From positions 737,239 to 801,238 of the forward strand of contig QEOQ01000519.1 in assembly GCA_010279815.1 (NCBI GenBank): DNA of 64,000 nucleotides, given 5' to 3'. The notes under the pieces are model-generated. The model did not search any database, had not been told where the DNA came from, and worked only from the letters and a program-made list of their open reading frames with translations. The DNA comes from Brachionus plicatilis (Eukaryota; Rotifera; Eurotatoria; Ploima; Brachionidae). Shown here piece after piece: positions 47,701 through 57,625 of this stretch (position 1 is the first letter of the stretch; every line of letters begins with the position of its first letter). A program made the translations under genes and the position numbers.

Positions 47701-47818
47701 AGATTTTAGGTAAAATTTAAAAAAGAATAAAATTTGAAAATAAGTTTTTTTTGTTTCAAAATAAAGTGAGTTGGTAATAGGCGAAGAACAAGTGAGGAAA
47801 CTCAAAGAAAATAGCTAA
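41747..47818 (+). CDS. Leucine-rich repeat (RI-type) protein with C-terminal EF-hand pair, LRRC74-like (5' end missing)
   Basis: Exons from 41747 (after a TTTAG acceptor) to 42117, then 42169-42276, 42327-42420, 42471-42520, 46806-47165, 47218-47514, 47576-47709 and 47767-47818. After an acidic Ser/Asp N-terminal part come at least eight ribonuclease-inhibitor-type LRRs (for example LDLSGNEIGSSGLRHLS, LNLSQNKLGEKSGIAIG, INLAWNGFGSEGAEMLG, LDLRSNRIGPTAFASLA). The C-terminus has an EF-hand pair: a degenerate loop DTDGSMSVSYDE and a canonical loop DRDGDGEIDFSE with all calcium ligands. Similar LRR plus EF-hand proteins occur in ciliated animals; the function is unclear. Almost every junction is phase 0 between LRRs. 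An upstream ATG in 41510-41530 joined by G|GTAATA is possible but unproven. Confidence 0.85.
42521..46805 (+). other. 4.3 kb intron of LRR gene with decayed element
   Basis: Donor GTAATT at 42521 and acceptor AACAG ending at 46805 join LRR units in phase 0. The intron carries the direct-repeat-bounded segment 43306-45090. The rest is A/T-rich. Confidence 0.8.
43306..45090 (-). mobile_element. Decayed mobile element candidate between 39-base direct repeats
   Basis: An identical 39-base sequence, starting AGTTTATGATAGAGAGACCA and ending AGCTCAGTTT, lies at 43306-43344 and 45052-45090 in the same orientation, bounding 1.8 kb that is richer in G+C than its surroundings. Minus-strand open fragments inside: 44578-44744 (MSTNKSLTARQQSGAANQKR..., reminiscent of the start of TTF-type hAT transposases), 43708-43932, a short P-loop-like fragment near 43640-43700 (IIYGPPGSGIRS) and 43338-43604 (VFCKNFRGILAHVESKW...). 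All are interrupted by stops and poly-T runs. The class is unresolved: the direct repeats hint at an LTR-type relic, the SGAANQKR segment at hAT. Confidence 0.45.
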
Positions 47819-47951
47819 ATTACTTTAATGTTTTAATATTGCTCGCATATTAAAATTTTACTTTATAAAATAAAATGATAATAAAATAATCAGTAGAAAA
47901 TAAAAGTTGTTGATTTCGAAAATTTTTTCTTTCAATTTAAAACAAAAAAAA

Positions 47952-48644
47952 ATGAAAATATTTAACTTGATAATATTGGCCAGCTTTACCAAAGCAACTG
48001 ATTTCACTTTAGATGCCAATGCTCATGTTAGATGCTTTCCGCAGTCAGCAAATGTTCTTTTTTTGATTGACTCTTCCACGAGTTCTGGTGCCAACAACTT
48101 TGTCGACCTGATCAACAGAGTAATACCTTTTATCCTTGACGAATTTAACGAGTCTTTGTCAAAATTTTTGCTCAGTGTTGTGAGCTATGCACAAAAATTG
48201 ACAGAGATAATGCCATTACACGAGTCATTTGACATCGATTTGGTTAAGGCCAAAATAACAATTTTACAGCAAGACAACCAAATACCAAACCACATATTGG
48301 CTTTGAAAAAGTCAGCAACGGTGTTCACAGATTTGGTAGATGTTCCTAATTTTTGTTTGTGGTTTACAGACGGTGATTTTATAGAAAACTTTAAAGAAAC
48401 AATCAACCAAGCTGATAGACTCAAAAGTTTTTGCCAGATATTTATCATAAATATTGGAAGTAATAACAATAATATGAAGCTTATGCGTCTGGCGTCAGCT
48501 CCCAATTTTGTTTTTGATTCTAGTAAGCTTGACGAATTCCTGCAGAAGACTAGGAGAATTTTCATTTCGGCCTGTCAGCAATCCATACACCGAAAATTCT
48601 CTACCAAATTAATTAGATTCAAACATGATACTCTAGAATTTTAG
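47952..48644 (+). CDS. Secreted von Willebrand factor A-domain protein 1
   Basis: A single-exon gene of 230 residues starting at the Met of a good signal peptide (MKIFNLIILASFTKA) preceded by poly-A; an earlier in-frame start at 47907 would bury the signal and is not preferred. The whole mature chain is one vWA domain. The first strand NVLFLIDSSTSS carries the MIDAS motif DxSxS, and LWFTDGD supplies the MIDAS Asp. Cysteines at the domain ends (RCFPQSAN and ISACQQS) probably pair. The chain ends soon after the domain, so it is a stand-alone vWA protein, likely binding an extracellular ligand through a metal ion. A paralogue follows 1.1 kb downstream. Confidence 0.85.
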   Translation: MKIFNLIILASFTKATDFTLDANAHVRCFPQSANVLFLIDSSTSSGANNFVDLINRVIPFILDEFNESLSKFLLSVVSYAQKLTEIMPLHESFDIDLVKAKITILQQDNQIPNHILALKKSATVFTDLVDVPNFCLWFTDGDFIENFKETINQADRLKSFCQIFIINIGSNNNNMKLMRLASAPNFVFDSSKLDEFLQKTRRIFISACQQSIHRKFSTKLIRFKHDTLEF

Positions 48645-49774
48645 TGACAAAATTCAAAATTAAAAATTATTTAGATAGTTTTAATGTATTTTGCAGTAGT
48701 TGATTGTATTTTACGACAACTACTACAAATCTTGATGTATTAATAAATTTATTTATTTTATTTTTTTAATTACAGATATTTACCTTGAATTGAATAAGAA
48801 GTGCAATACCTGATTTATTTTTTGGTTACAATTTTACTTCTTTTTTTATTAAAAATTTTTCTTATCATAGTTGACGATAAGAAAAAGTTGACAATAGCAT
48901 TTTTTTAGTCTAAACTCGTGTTGATTATCAAAATACATCATAAAAAATGAAACTAGTTAAAAGTTAATTATTTAAATATAAAATTAAGTAATTATAAATT
49001 TGTCATTTAAATACATCCAATTTGTGATTTTATAAGAATTTTTTTAATATTATGTTTTTTGTTTTCTACTTTTTTTTAATTAGTTGTCTTTATTTTTAAA
49101 GGTTTTTAAATTAAGCATTGTTCAATAATTTAAATTAAATCTGAGAATTTGATACCTTTTGCTCTAGATATTGAAAAAACTAGGATCAAACTTGATTTTT
49201 AAAATAAATTCACATTTCTAAATTAATTTAGTAATTTTATGAAAGCAAAATCATTTTTATTTTCATCTAGTAAAATTGGTGAAAAATCAGTAATTTTAAT
49301 TAAAGAATTAGCATACGCCAAATAGATCCTTCAAATGCAATTAATTTTTAAAAGTATCTAACTTGGTCAAATGTATTTTTGGGTCTTTTTAAATTTATGG
49401 TATTGATTTTTTATAACTTTATAATTTAAATCATTAAATTTAAATCTGGTTCATGTAAAGGTTAAAAATTTCTTTTATTAAATCAGAATAATTTTATTAT
49501 ATCTAAAAACTGAGATTAGATCATATTTATATATATTTAGGAGAACTGTTTATTTTAAAAATATTAAAATAATTTGCTTTTAGAATTAAAATCTTTGAAT
49601 AATTGATAAAAAAAAGAGGAATTAAAACATGTTCCTCAATTTGATTGCAAGAGTTTGGATAATTTTGATTAATAAAGTTTTAATTCCGCAATCGATATCT
49701 TTAATTTAACTTATCTGGTTTAAACAGCAAATATTTAAATGAAATGTACAGAATTTAAGTTAAAATTTTAAAAA
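48645..49774. other. Intergenic between the two vWA genes
   Basis: A/T-rich DNA with AATAAA motifs near 48740; nothing else recognised. Confidence 0.6.
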
Positions 49775-50485
49775 ATGAAATTAAATAAAGTAATTTTTTT
49801 TATTTTTTTAACAAAGCTGAGCTTAGAACAGAAAGCACTCGACATTGATCTTGCCATAGATTGCTCTCCGAAGTCGGCAAATGTCTTATTTTTGATTGAC
49901 GCTTCGCCAAAAGTAAACTCAAACACTTTTACAGATTTGCTTTTTCGAATTATACCAACTATAATTCAAACCTTTAATGAACACTTATCCAAATTTTTCC
50001 TGAGCATATTGAGATACACAGACCGAGTGATAGAAATTATTCCATTACAAAAAATAGACAATCCCAATTTGATTACTTCAAAGCTTATATCAATAGAAAA
50101 AGAAACCAAGACTTCGAATGCAATTCGAGCTTTGGACAAATCGGCTCAGATTTTCCAAGCGACAAAAAATAATGTCAATTTGTGCATTTGGTTCACTGAT
50201 GGTCTTTTTGATGACAGGTCATTCCCTAGTCTGGTTAAAAAGGCTGACAATCTAAAAAACTCTTGTCAAATGTTACTATTTAACTTTGGTCCAAATGGCG
50301 ATGTAATCAAGCTAAGAAGACTTGCTTCCGCAAACAACTTCGTTTACAAAACGCAGGATATTGATGCATTTCTAAATAAATCAATTGAAATTTTCAATTT
50401 TGGCTGCATTAACGATTCAATCAAAAAACTAAGCTTTATTTTATTCAACTACAAGTCTTTGGATAAAAATTATAAAAATCATTAA
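49775..50485 (+). CDS. Secreted vWA-domain protein 2 with altered metal site
   Basis: A single-exon gene of 236 residues beginning with a signal peptide (MKLNKVIFFIFLTKLSLEQ). It is co-linear with the upstream vWA gene: DCSPKSANVLFLIDASPK matches RCFPQSANVLFLIDSSTS, CIWFTDG matches CLWFTDG, and LRRLASANNFVY matches LMRLASAPNFVF. The MIDAS motif is changed: DxSxS has become D-A-S-P-K, so the last coordinating Ser is missing while the TDG Asp is kept. This suggests weakened or lost metal binding after duplication. Both copies lack introns, unlike most neighbours, so tandem duplication of an intronless ancestor (possibly retrocopied) is likely. Confidence 0.85.
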   Translation: MKLNKVIFFIFLTKLSLEQKALDIDLAIDCSPKSANVLFLIDASPKVNSNTFTDLLFRIIPTIIQTFNEHLSKFFLSILRYTDRVIEIIPLQKIDNPNLITSKLISIEKETKTSNAIRALDKSAQIFQATKNNVNLCIWFTDGLFDDRSFPSLVKKADNLKNSCQMLLFNFGPNGDVIKLRRLASANNFVYKTQDIDAFLNKSIEIFNFGCINDSIKKLSFILFNYKSLDKNYKNH

Positions 50486-52165
50486 TTTTTTTTTTTAGAA
50501 GTGTTTGTTCTAAAAAAATTAGAGTAATTGATTTTTAGTTTTTTTTATTATTTAATAAATGCTTTATTATTCGGCAAATTGAAGTTTCAGATCAAATTTT
50601 AAGATCAAAAGGATCATTTAAAATTTTAAAGCTTAAATAATCTAATGATTTTAATAATTTTTAAGAAATAAATACTAAACATTATGACATGTTATGTCTA
50701 ATAATGGTTCATTATCAAATTAACATCAAAATGATTGATCTCTAATTTATTTAACAAAAACAATCAATAATTTAAATAATTCAAGTTAAGTTAATTCACA
50801 AATTCAAATTTATAATTTTCATATCCATTCATTCAAACTGAAATAATTTTATTTTTCTACTTCAATAAATTTTTTCTCTATTATTAAAAAAAATAATACA
50901 ATTTATATTTTGATCTTTTGATCTTGATCTCAAACTTCAATTTGCCTATTATCCAAATAATATTTTTAAAATTAATTAATAAAAGTGAATTGTAAATGCT
51001 TTCAATTAAAATGGAATCAGACTGATAAATTTCGTTTACAAATTTTTTGATATACTTTTTTTATTTTAGAAATAAAAATTTGAGGAATAAAAAAAAAATT
51101 TTCTCTTAAAAAAAGACAATTGAGTCCAGTTATTACGGGTGTAAAATTAAAAATGGCACAAAATTAATTTTATCATAAAAATTTTTTTATTTTACGAAGG
51201 TTTTAATTTTTTTAAAAATATAATAAATCTATTAATAATAATAAATAAATAATAATAAATCTATTTTGAAAAAATAATATCAGTTAAGGTATTGAACTCC
51301 ATGACGACGCATGATATCGAATCTAGAGCGAACAGCCTTGGAATGGTCTTGTACAACCTTTGGGTCCATATTACTCAGGGAAGTGGGAATTTTGTTCTCG
51401 AGTTGCTTAAGATTTTTGGCCTTCCAATCACCCTCAGAAACTTTAGCTTTCAAATTTCCTCAAAAATGCTCGATTGGTCGTGCTTTTGGTACGTTTGCTG
51501 GATTCACTTCTTTGTTAACATACCCTTTATTTTTATCTAACATATAATTTTCTACCATATTCGCCTAATGAGATGATGCTAAGTCGGGCCAGAATACAAA
51601 ATTGCCATCCTGATAATATTTTTTAATCGTTGGTTCAAGTCATTTCTTAATACTATCTCCAAGGTAGATATGTTGATTGACCGCTAAACCACTAGGTACA
51701 AAATAAGGTTCGCTTATTCCGCGTTGTGAAATAGCCAACCAGGCCATTAATTTTTCTTCAAATTTTTTAGCGTACTTTTTCTTTACACTCTTCGGCGTCT
51801 AGCTAACGTTACTGATATAAAAAATTCATTTCCTGGCAAATTTTTTCCTTAAAATAGATTTTAATTTAATTATTATATTAATTTAATATTTAATTTTTTT
51901 TTACATATAATTCTATACACACTATTTGAATAAATTATATAACAAATTTATTAAATTTTTTTTCACCACAAAAAATTTTTTTTACCAGTTATTTGGTTAA
52001 ATATATAACATTTATTTTTTTTTGAATTTGGCGCAAAAAGATTGTGTTTTGTAGTGATTTGTGTTAAAAAATTTTGGTTTATGATGAAAAGTTTTTAGTT
52101 TGTGGTAACCATTTATTTCATTTTCTTATTAACAGATCGAGTTATTAATAATTGGAATAGCCTAC
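50486..52165. other. Intergenic A/T-rich DNA with dead mariner-type transposase
   Basis: After the second vWA gene there is no host gene. The only recognisable content is the transposase remnant at 51280-51835. Confidence 0.6.
51280..51835 (-). pseudogene. Tc1/mariner-IS630 superfamily transposase, multiply stopped
   Basis: One continuous minus-strand frame ends RHGVQYLN-stop and contains in order KFEEKLMAWLAISQRGISEP, FWPDLASSH, NVPKARPIEHF and GDWKAKNLKQLE. This is the layout of the IS630/Tc1/mariner subgroup with the FWPDLASSHYA and PxxRPIExFW blocks (Glu as third acid). At least five in-frame stops are present, including TAG after SSH (a Tyr position) and TGA after EHF (a Trp position). 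The N-terminal third is not recognisable. Decay was by point mutation rather than frameshift. Confidence 0.8.
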
Positions 52166-52735
52166 ACTGAAAAAAAAATAAGCGTCTTAGCAATAAAAAA
52201 AGTGACTTATAAAATTTTTTCGAGTGAAAAGCGACTTAATTAAACAAAGAAAAAAGAGACTTTATTTATAAAAGTTAAATACACAATAAGCTCCTCCTTT
52301 TAATAAGGCTCATTAAAATCGCTTACACAATTTTTTAATAGAATACCACAATTTTTTAAAATGATACCACAATTATTAAATAAATGTACACAATTTTTAA
52401 AATAATCCATAAAAATAAAGATTTACACTTAATTAAATAAAAAAACACTAATTTTATAAAATTGACACTTATTTGATTAAGAAGACCACTAATTAATTAA
52501 AAAACTCATTCTTTTTAATTTTTGACACTATTTACAAATGTTGAAATTACTCAATATAAAAAGTGGAAGTTATTTCATGAAAATTAAAAAAATTTAAAAT
52601 GTCTCTTGTAACTTTAAGCTCATCATCAAATTGTAAACGCAGCACGCAAGAAAAAGTTCAATTTTGACTCTGTCGGTATGAACATCCCAATTCAATCAAA
52701 TCGAAAAAAAGGAAGACCAAAAAAAAACACTTATT

Positions 52736-52905
52736 AAAACTAATTTTTAGTTTACTTATTTTTAGTTAACTAAAATTTAGCCAACTAGTTTTTAGTCGAC
52801 TAATTTTTAGTCGACTAGTTTTTAGCTAACTAAAATTTAGTTAACTAAAAATAAGTAAACTAAAAACTAGTCGACTAAAACTTAGTTTAGTCGATTTAGT
52901 TAGAC
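52736..52905. repeat. Array of TTTAGTCGACTAAA-type palindromes (left)
   Basis: Repeated units of the form AGTTTTTAGTCGACTA, AGTTAACTAAAA and AGTAAACTAAAA in both orientations, so the array is itself an imperfect palindrome centred near 52815. It is mirrored by a second array at 53876-54056. Confidence 0.75.
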
Positions 52906-52980
52906 TAAGGGTACAAAAAAATGTGAAAAAAGGGATGTTATTTGCGATGTGAGATAACTCGGGATTAGTATGATATTAAA

Positions 52981-53308
52981 CAGACTTGTTTATAAGAAGA
53001 AGTCTCAAGTCAAGTCAATGAATTTTTTTTAAAAAAAGTCTGAGTAACATGAATTTTTTGCCGTTCTCGGTAGTTATTGTTGCGGCCAAATGTTCCTTTT
53101 ACCGTTCCAGGTAGTTATTGCTGCGGCCAAATGTTCCTCTTACCGTTCCAGGTAGTTATTGTTGCGGCCAAATGTTCCTCTTACCGTTCCAGGTAGTTAC
53201 TGTGGCTGCCTAGTTAAAGCCAAAGTCACTAAAATTTAAATCAACTCATAACTTTTTGCTTTAATTTTTGTGACTCAGACTTAAAACTCTGACTCATAAA
53301 CAAGTCTG
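52981..53308. mobile_element. AAGTC-type MITE with 8-base target duplication
   Basis: Inverted ends CAGACTTGTTTATAAG and CATAAACAAGTCTG are flanked by ATATTAAA (52973-52980) and ATATTAAG (53309-53316), an 8-base duplication with one mismatch, as expected for hAT-type insertion. It is nested inside the 52166-54569 element and contains the 41-base tandem repeat. Confidence 0.75.
53061..53212 (+). repeat. 41-base tandem repeat, about 3.7 copies
   Basis: Units start at 53061, 53102, 53143 and 53184 with consensus beginning CCGTTCCAGGTAGTTATTGT and containing TGCGGCC. The same motif occurs singly in the related MITE in the PKN intron (GCCGTT...GGTTGATATTGTGGCGGCC near 25285), so the array is an amplification of the MITE core. 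Confidence 0.85.
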
Positions 53309-53875
53309 ATATTAAGAAAAAAAAGTTGTAATAGAATAAGTGAGATATCTTTGAAATAGTGAGAGCAATTTAGGAATAGCGGGATATTATGCAGAAAGCG
53401 AGATATCTAAGGAATAGTGAGACAAAAAAATATTTAAAAACATTGATTTGACATTATATAATTTTTTTTTGATTTTTAGTTATTTCATATTTTTAGATAA
53501 TTAATCTATTGAATTTTAATTAAAAGAATAATTTAGACAGTTATAATTTTTTTTATGTGAAAATTGTTTAAAAGAGGATAGGTAACAAAACCAGATGTTA
53601 TTAATTTAAGTCTTTATTTAATGTTATTTATTTATTCTATTGGTTGATTAATAAAATAAACATAACATTTTTTAATTTGTTGATTCAATAATTTATAATC
53701 AATTAAATTCAAAGGTTTAAAGAATCATTAATTGATAATTTACTCATATTTTAATTTATTTGAGTTTCTGCTACAGAAAAATCATGCTAATTGCTTTAGT
53801 TATAACTTTTATTTAGTAAAAATTTTCTAAAAAAAATAGATTTTAAAAATCAAACTTTAGTTAATAATTTTAGTT

Positions 53876-54056
53876 TAGTCGACTAAAAATAAGTCAACTA
53901 AAAATAAGTCGACTAAAAATTAGTTAACTAAAAACTAGTCGACTAAATTTTAGTTAACTAAAAACTAGCTGGCTAAATTTTAGTTGGCTTAAAACTAGTT
54001 GGCTAAATTTTAGTTGGCTAAAAACTAGTCGACTAAATTTTAGTTAACTAAACTAA
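53876..54056. repeat. Array of TTTAGTCGACTAAA-type palindromes (right)
   Basis: About a dozen units ACTAAAAATAAGTCG / ACTAAAAACTAGTCG / GCTAAATTTTAGTTG, related to the array at 52736-52905. The two arrays may be arms of one inverted-repeat element spanning 52736-54056. Confidence 0.75.
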
Positions 54057-54284
54057 AGAGAAAACTCCCATCACTAAAAAAATCGTCGCTATGACCAAAA
54101 GTACTGCAAGGTACCAGAGTTAGTCCTAATAATCCATAAAAATAATAATATGCTAATAATATGCTTCGGAGAACTTTTATCTTCAATATTTAGTCCTAAT
54201 TCTGATTTAATTGATACTGAGAAAGATTTCGAAATACTAAATTCTAACTCTGATTTTTTTAGAAACAATAACCAGTGTAATTTT

Positions 54285-54329
54285 NNNNNNNNNNNNNNNN
54301 NNNNNNNNNNNNNNNNNNNNNNNNNNNNN
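54285..54329. other. Assembly gap (45 N)
   Basis: Run of N inside the right part of the 52166-54569 element; probably a collapsed or unresolved repeat. Confidence 0.99.
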
Positions 54330-54748
54330 TTAACTTTTAAATATTAAAATCAATATTGAAAATGAAATCCTTGATTTAATTAAAATATTATCTAAGAAAA
54401 AAGAGTCCCTCAAAATCCATCCATAAAAGCTTCTTAAAAAGTGACTTATAAACTGACTTTTTTAAATAACGTCTTAAAAGTGACTTAAAAAACCAAAAGA
54501 AGTGACTTTTTATCCGACTTAATGTCCGTCTTAAAAAGCGTCTCCAAGACGCTTTTTTTTTTTTCAGTGTACCCAAGTACATTGTTGATTCCGAATCAAA
54601 AAACATTTTAAAAGCTTAATTGATTCGATATAAAGGTAAACATTTACTGTCATAGCTCATAGTTGAAATAAAATATTAATTCGAACTGCTTCAAATTGGA
54701 ATCCATTCAGACTTATATTTTCAAATTACAAATACAGTAATTTTTTAC

Positions 54749-55733
54749 AAAAGGTCCAGAATGGAATGAAATACGTAATTTTTAGTAAGCTTACGTAATC
54801 TTACGTGAATATTAGCCGGTAAGAATATGTAATCTTATGAAAAACTACGTAAGCTTACATTTAAATACGTAAGTTGCAGAATGCTTACGGCCAAAGAAAT
54901 GAGGATTTTGGTAAAAGAAAATATAAAATCGGCTTCTTTTAATGAATTTTATTTTGATAAATAATAAAAAATTTCAACATTCCTTTCCGTTTCCCACTTA
55001 ATTTTACGTAAAATTACATAAAAATATCATTTTTTTAATCCAAATTTATTTATCTTACCAAATTAGTCTTTTTAATTTATCCAGTTCAGAGAGAATTGGT
55101 GATTTTCTAAGTCTACAAAATCGGAAACTTTTAAAAATTATAAAATTGATTTCTTAAAAAAAAACTTTATTTTCCCCATTTTTTATAAAAATTGTGTAAA
55201 AATTACGTAAATACAGAGTTTTTTAAAAATCACAAGTCTCAAGTCAAGTCCAAGTCCAGAATTTTTTTTTGAATACTGAAGAGGAATTGTGAAGACATTT
55301 ATGCTAAAATTGCAAGAAAATTCTGATATATGGCAAATCTATTGCATTAGACAACCCAAGAGAATATAAATTTTTTGATATGAAGCCTGATCTAGCATAT
55401 TGAAAAAAAAAGTATGGACTTGGACTTTTAAACAACTCTGCGTAAAAATAAGTAAAAATGGTAGGAAACACGAATTTTTTTATTTTTTTTCATAATTAAT
55501 TTAATTAAATATTTTGGAAAAGAAGCCAATTTTATATTTTCTTTTACCAAAATCCTCATTTCTTTGGCCGTAAGCATTCTAGAACCATTTTACTAAAACT
55601 TACGTATTTAAATGTAAGCTTACGTAGTTTTTCATAAGATTACATATTCTTACCGACTAATATTTACGTAAGATTACAAAAAATAATGTAAAATTAGGTA
55701 TAATTTTGCAATTTAGCCCATTCTGTGCCTTTT
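54749..55733. repeat. Inverted-repeat element with about 210-base arms and a nested MITE
   Basis: The left arm (54749-54955: AAAAGGTCCAGAATGG ... GGCCAAAGAAATGAGGATTT ... TCGGCTTCTTTT) reappears as its reverse complement at about 55515-55733. TTACGTAA and AAGCTTACGTA motifs fill the arms. The centre contains a separate MITE at 55214-55440. No coding potential. Confidence 0.8.
55214..55440. mobile_element. CAGAGTT/AAGTC MITE, 227 bases
   Basis: Ends CAGAGTTTTTTAAAAATCAC and GGACTTTTAAACAACTCTG. Flanks CGTAAATA and CGTAAAAA look like an 8-base target duplication with one change. Nested in the inverted-repeat element 54749-55733. Confidence 0.7.
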
Positions 55734-55902
55734 AAAAAAAGCAAGTCCAGAATAAAGTTTTAAAAAAGCTTATCTGAAATTCTAAGGAATCATTCTAATT
55801 AATTTTTTATGATTTTTATATAAAATTTTTTTTTTTAATTTCAAATGAAAAAAGAAGTAAATTTTTTATTTAAAATAATTAATTAAATGGGTAGTAAAAT
55901 TT

Positions 55903-56702
55903 TTATCTACAATCAGGACCAAGATGTGAGAATTCAATGTCATATTTGCCCACATAATTTATCACATTCAAAATATTATTTTTAATACACCATTCCCATC
56001 TAAGTTTATTCAAATTATTTTCCAAAATAAACTGATCTTCTTTTTCCCAATTTTCAAGATCAGCTTTGCTTACTGGCTTGGCTGGAAATGGTAGCTTTTG
56101 AGCCACATCAATCAACACTCTGCTGATCACACGCTTGGGCACATAGCCTCCGATTTCTACAATTATTCTTCCGCTCTTTACTGGTGTCACATAATGATCA
56201 ATGGCTCCTTTTCCTCCTCCGAGTTTTTTACCTTGACCGTGCCGTGTAATCGGCTTCCATGGAGGATCCACTCGCCACACAGCAAACGATTTGTTCAGGT
56301 CTAAATTTCGGTTGATTGTATTCCTCATCATTTCAAAGTGGCCGTGTTTTAATTGACCTCCGCTCAATGCCACTATGGCATACTGGTTGTGGATTAGCTT
56401 ATTATGAACGAGTTCAGGGCCCCGATGATCCGCGATTCGTTTCGGCAGTCGTGGCGTCAAAAAACTAGATGGATAGAATGGCTGCTTTGGCACAATTTTT
56501 AGACGATTTTGATCCGGAAAACCAATTACTTGATTTTTAATTTTTATAGATAAATTAATAATAAATTATTATTTAAAGCACTTTTTTCATGAGGCGGATC
56601 AGCAAAGTCCTTCAGTCCAGCCGAACTTGTATGGTTCAGCAGAGTAGATTTGTTGCATTCCAGTAGAGTCTTACTAGTTAAACCTTTTAACAGTCTGATC
56701 AT
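55903..56702 (-). CDS. MRPL16: Mitochondrial large ribosomal subunit protein L16 (uL16m)
   Basis: Complement of 56582-56702 and 55903-56528; 248 residues, close to the usual animal length (about 250). uL16m sits near the peptidyl transferase centre and tRNA path of the mitochondrial ribosome. Exon 1 encodes a basic, hydroxylated N-terminus suited to mitochondrial import (MIRLLKGLTSKTLLECNKST). The conserved L16 core follows: HNQYAIVALSGGQLKHGHFE, MRNTINR, FAVWRVDPPWKPITRHGQGK, GGGKGAIDHYVTPVKSGR and IIVEIGG. The 53-base intron is GT-AG and phase 1. The next gene on the same strand, CWC15, lies about 1.5 kb away and a MITE separates them. Confidence 0.95.
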
Positions 56703-56941
56703 TTTAATTAGAATAAAATTTTTTAAATATGAAATTTTTCACTATACTAAACAGTTTATTTTGAGTTGAGAAAAAGTCAAGAGTTATTTGCAAATTATTT
56801 TTTATCAAAAATGAAGTTTTATATGAGGAACAAAAAATCTTTTGTTGACTTGGCAAAAAAATTTTTAAATAATAAATAAAACATTAATAAAATTTATTTA
56901 AATAAAATTATAAAGGGGTTGATAAAATGGTTGGTAAAAAC

Positions 56942-57625
56942 GGGTCTACCTTGTTTTGTGATCAAAAGATCACCTATTTGGTGGTCTGGTCCTGGTCACA
57001 GGGTTGGTGAACATTAAAGATCACTGATCACATTCTTGACGTTTTTGTGACCTTAAATATACAAATTTATGATCACCAAAAATTTTATATGATCACCAAA
57101 ATAATTTTTAATAAAAATCTCTTAAATTTGAATTTTTTTTTTAAAGCATGCATACACATCAAACTTTTTTAAACTCTGTGCTTATTGCTTACGTTTTTAA
57201 CGTTTAACGTTCTAACGTGCTTACGTTCTTAAGCTAAGAAATCTTGGCTTTCTTAGCTTATCAAAAAGTTTAGTCCACTTGTCCACTATGAAGAAAAATG
57301 ATGAAAAATGAACGTGGGGTTAAGCTTCATATCGCAAAACAACATTAAAATTTCCTTTTTTTTAAACTTTATTTTATTTTTTTTTTATTTGAAACATTGT
57401 ATTCTATATTTTTGGTCACAAAACTTTAACTTTGGTCACATTAACATGACCATGGTCACATATTTTAATAAATGGTCACATTAAAATTTTTCTTTTTTAT
57501 TCTTAAAAATTTAAGGTCACAAAAACGTCAAGAATGTGATCAGTGATCTTTAATGTTCACCAACCCTGTGACCAGGACCAGACCACCAAATCGGTGATCT
57601 TTTGATCACAAAACAAGGTAGACCC
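56942..57625. mobile_element. hAT-type MITE, 684 bases, perfect 8-base target duplication
   Basis: Begins GGGTCTACCTTGTTTTGTGA and ends with its reverse complement. The duplication GTAAAAAC is present at 56934-56941 and 57626-57633. Arms of about 120 bases are nearly identical and dense in GGTCAC/GTGACC. No open frame. It lies between the mRPL16 start and the CWC15 end. Confidence 0.9.

Larger units (their letters stand above)
52166..54569. mobile_element. TA-flanked 2.4 kb inverted-repeat element, host to nested repeats
   Basis: Begins CACTGAAAAAAAAATAAGCG and ends with CGCTTTTTTTTTTTTCAGTG, flanked by TA at 52164-52165 and 54570-54571. Both ends carry repeated AGTGACTTA / AAGTCACT motifs. 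Possible coding relic at about 52627-52734 (+): ARKKFNFDSVGMNIPIQS followed by NRKKGRPKKN, an AT-hook-like tail seen at the end of some transposases (weak). The interior contains a separate MITE (52981-53308), two GTCGAC palindrome arrays and an assembly gap. The superfamily is unresolved. Confidence 0.65.

Noticed and set aside
54388..54606. Minus-strand basic open frame
   Set aside because: Coincides with the AGTGACTTA-rich inverted end of the 52166-54569 element; a repeat artefact.
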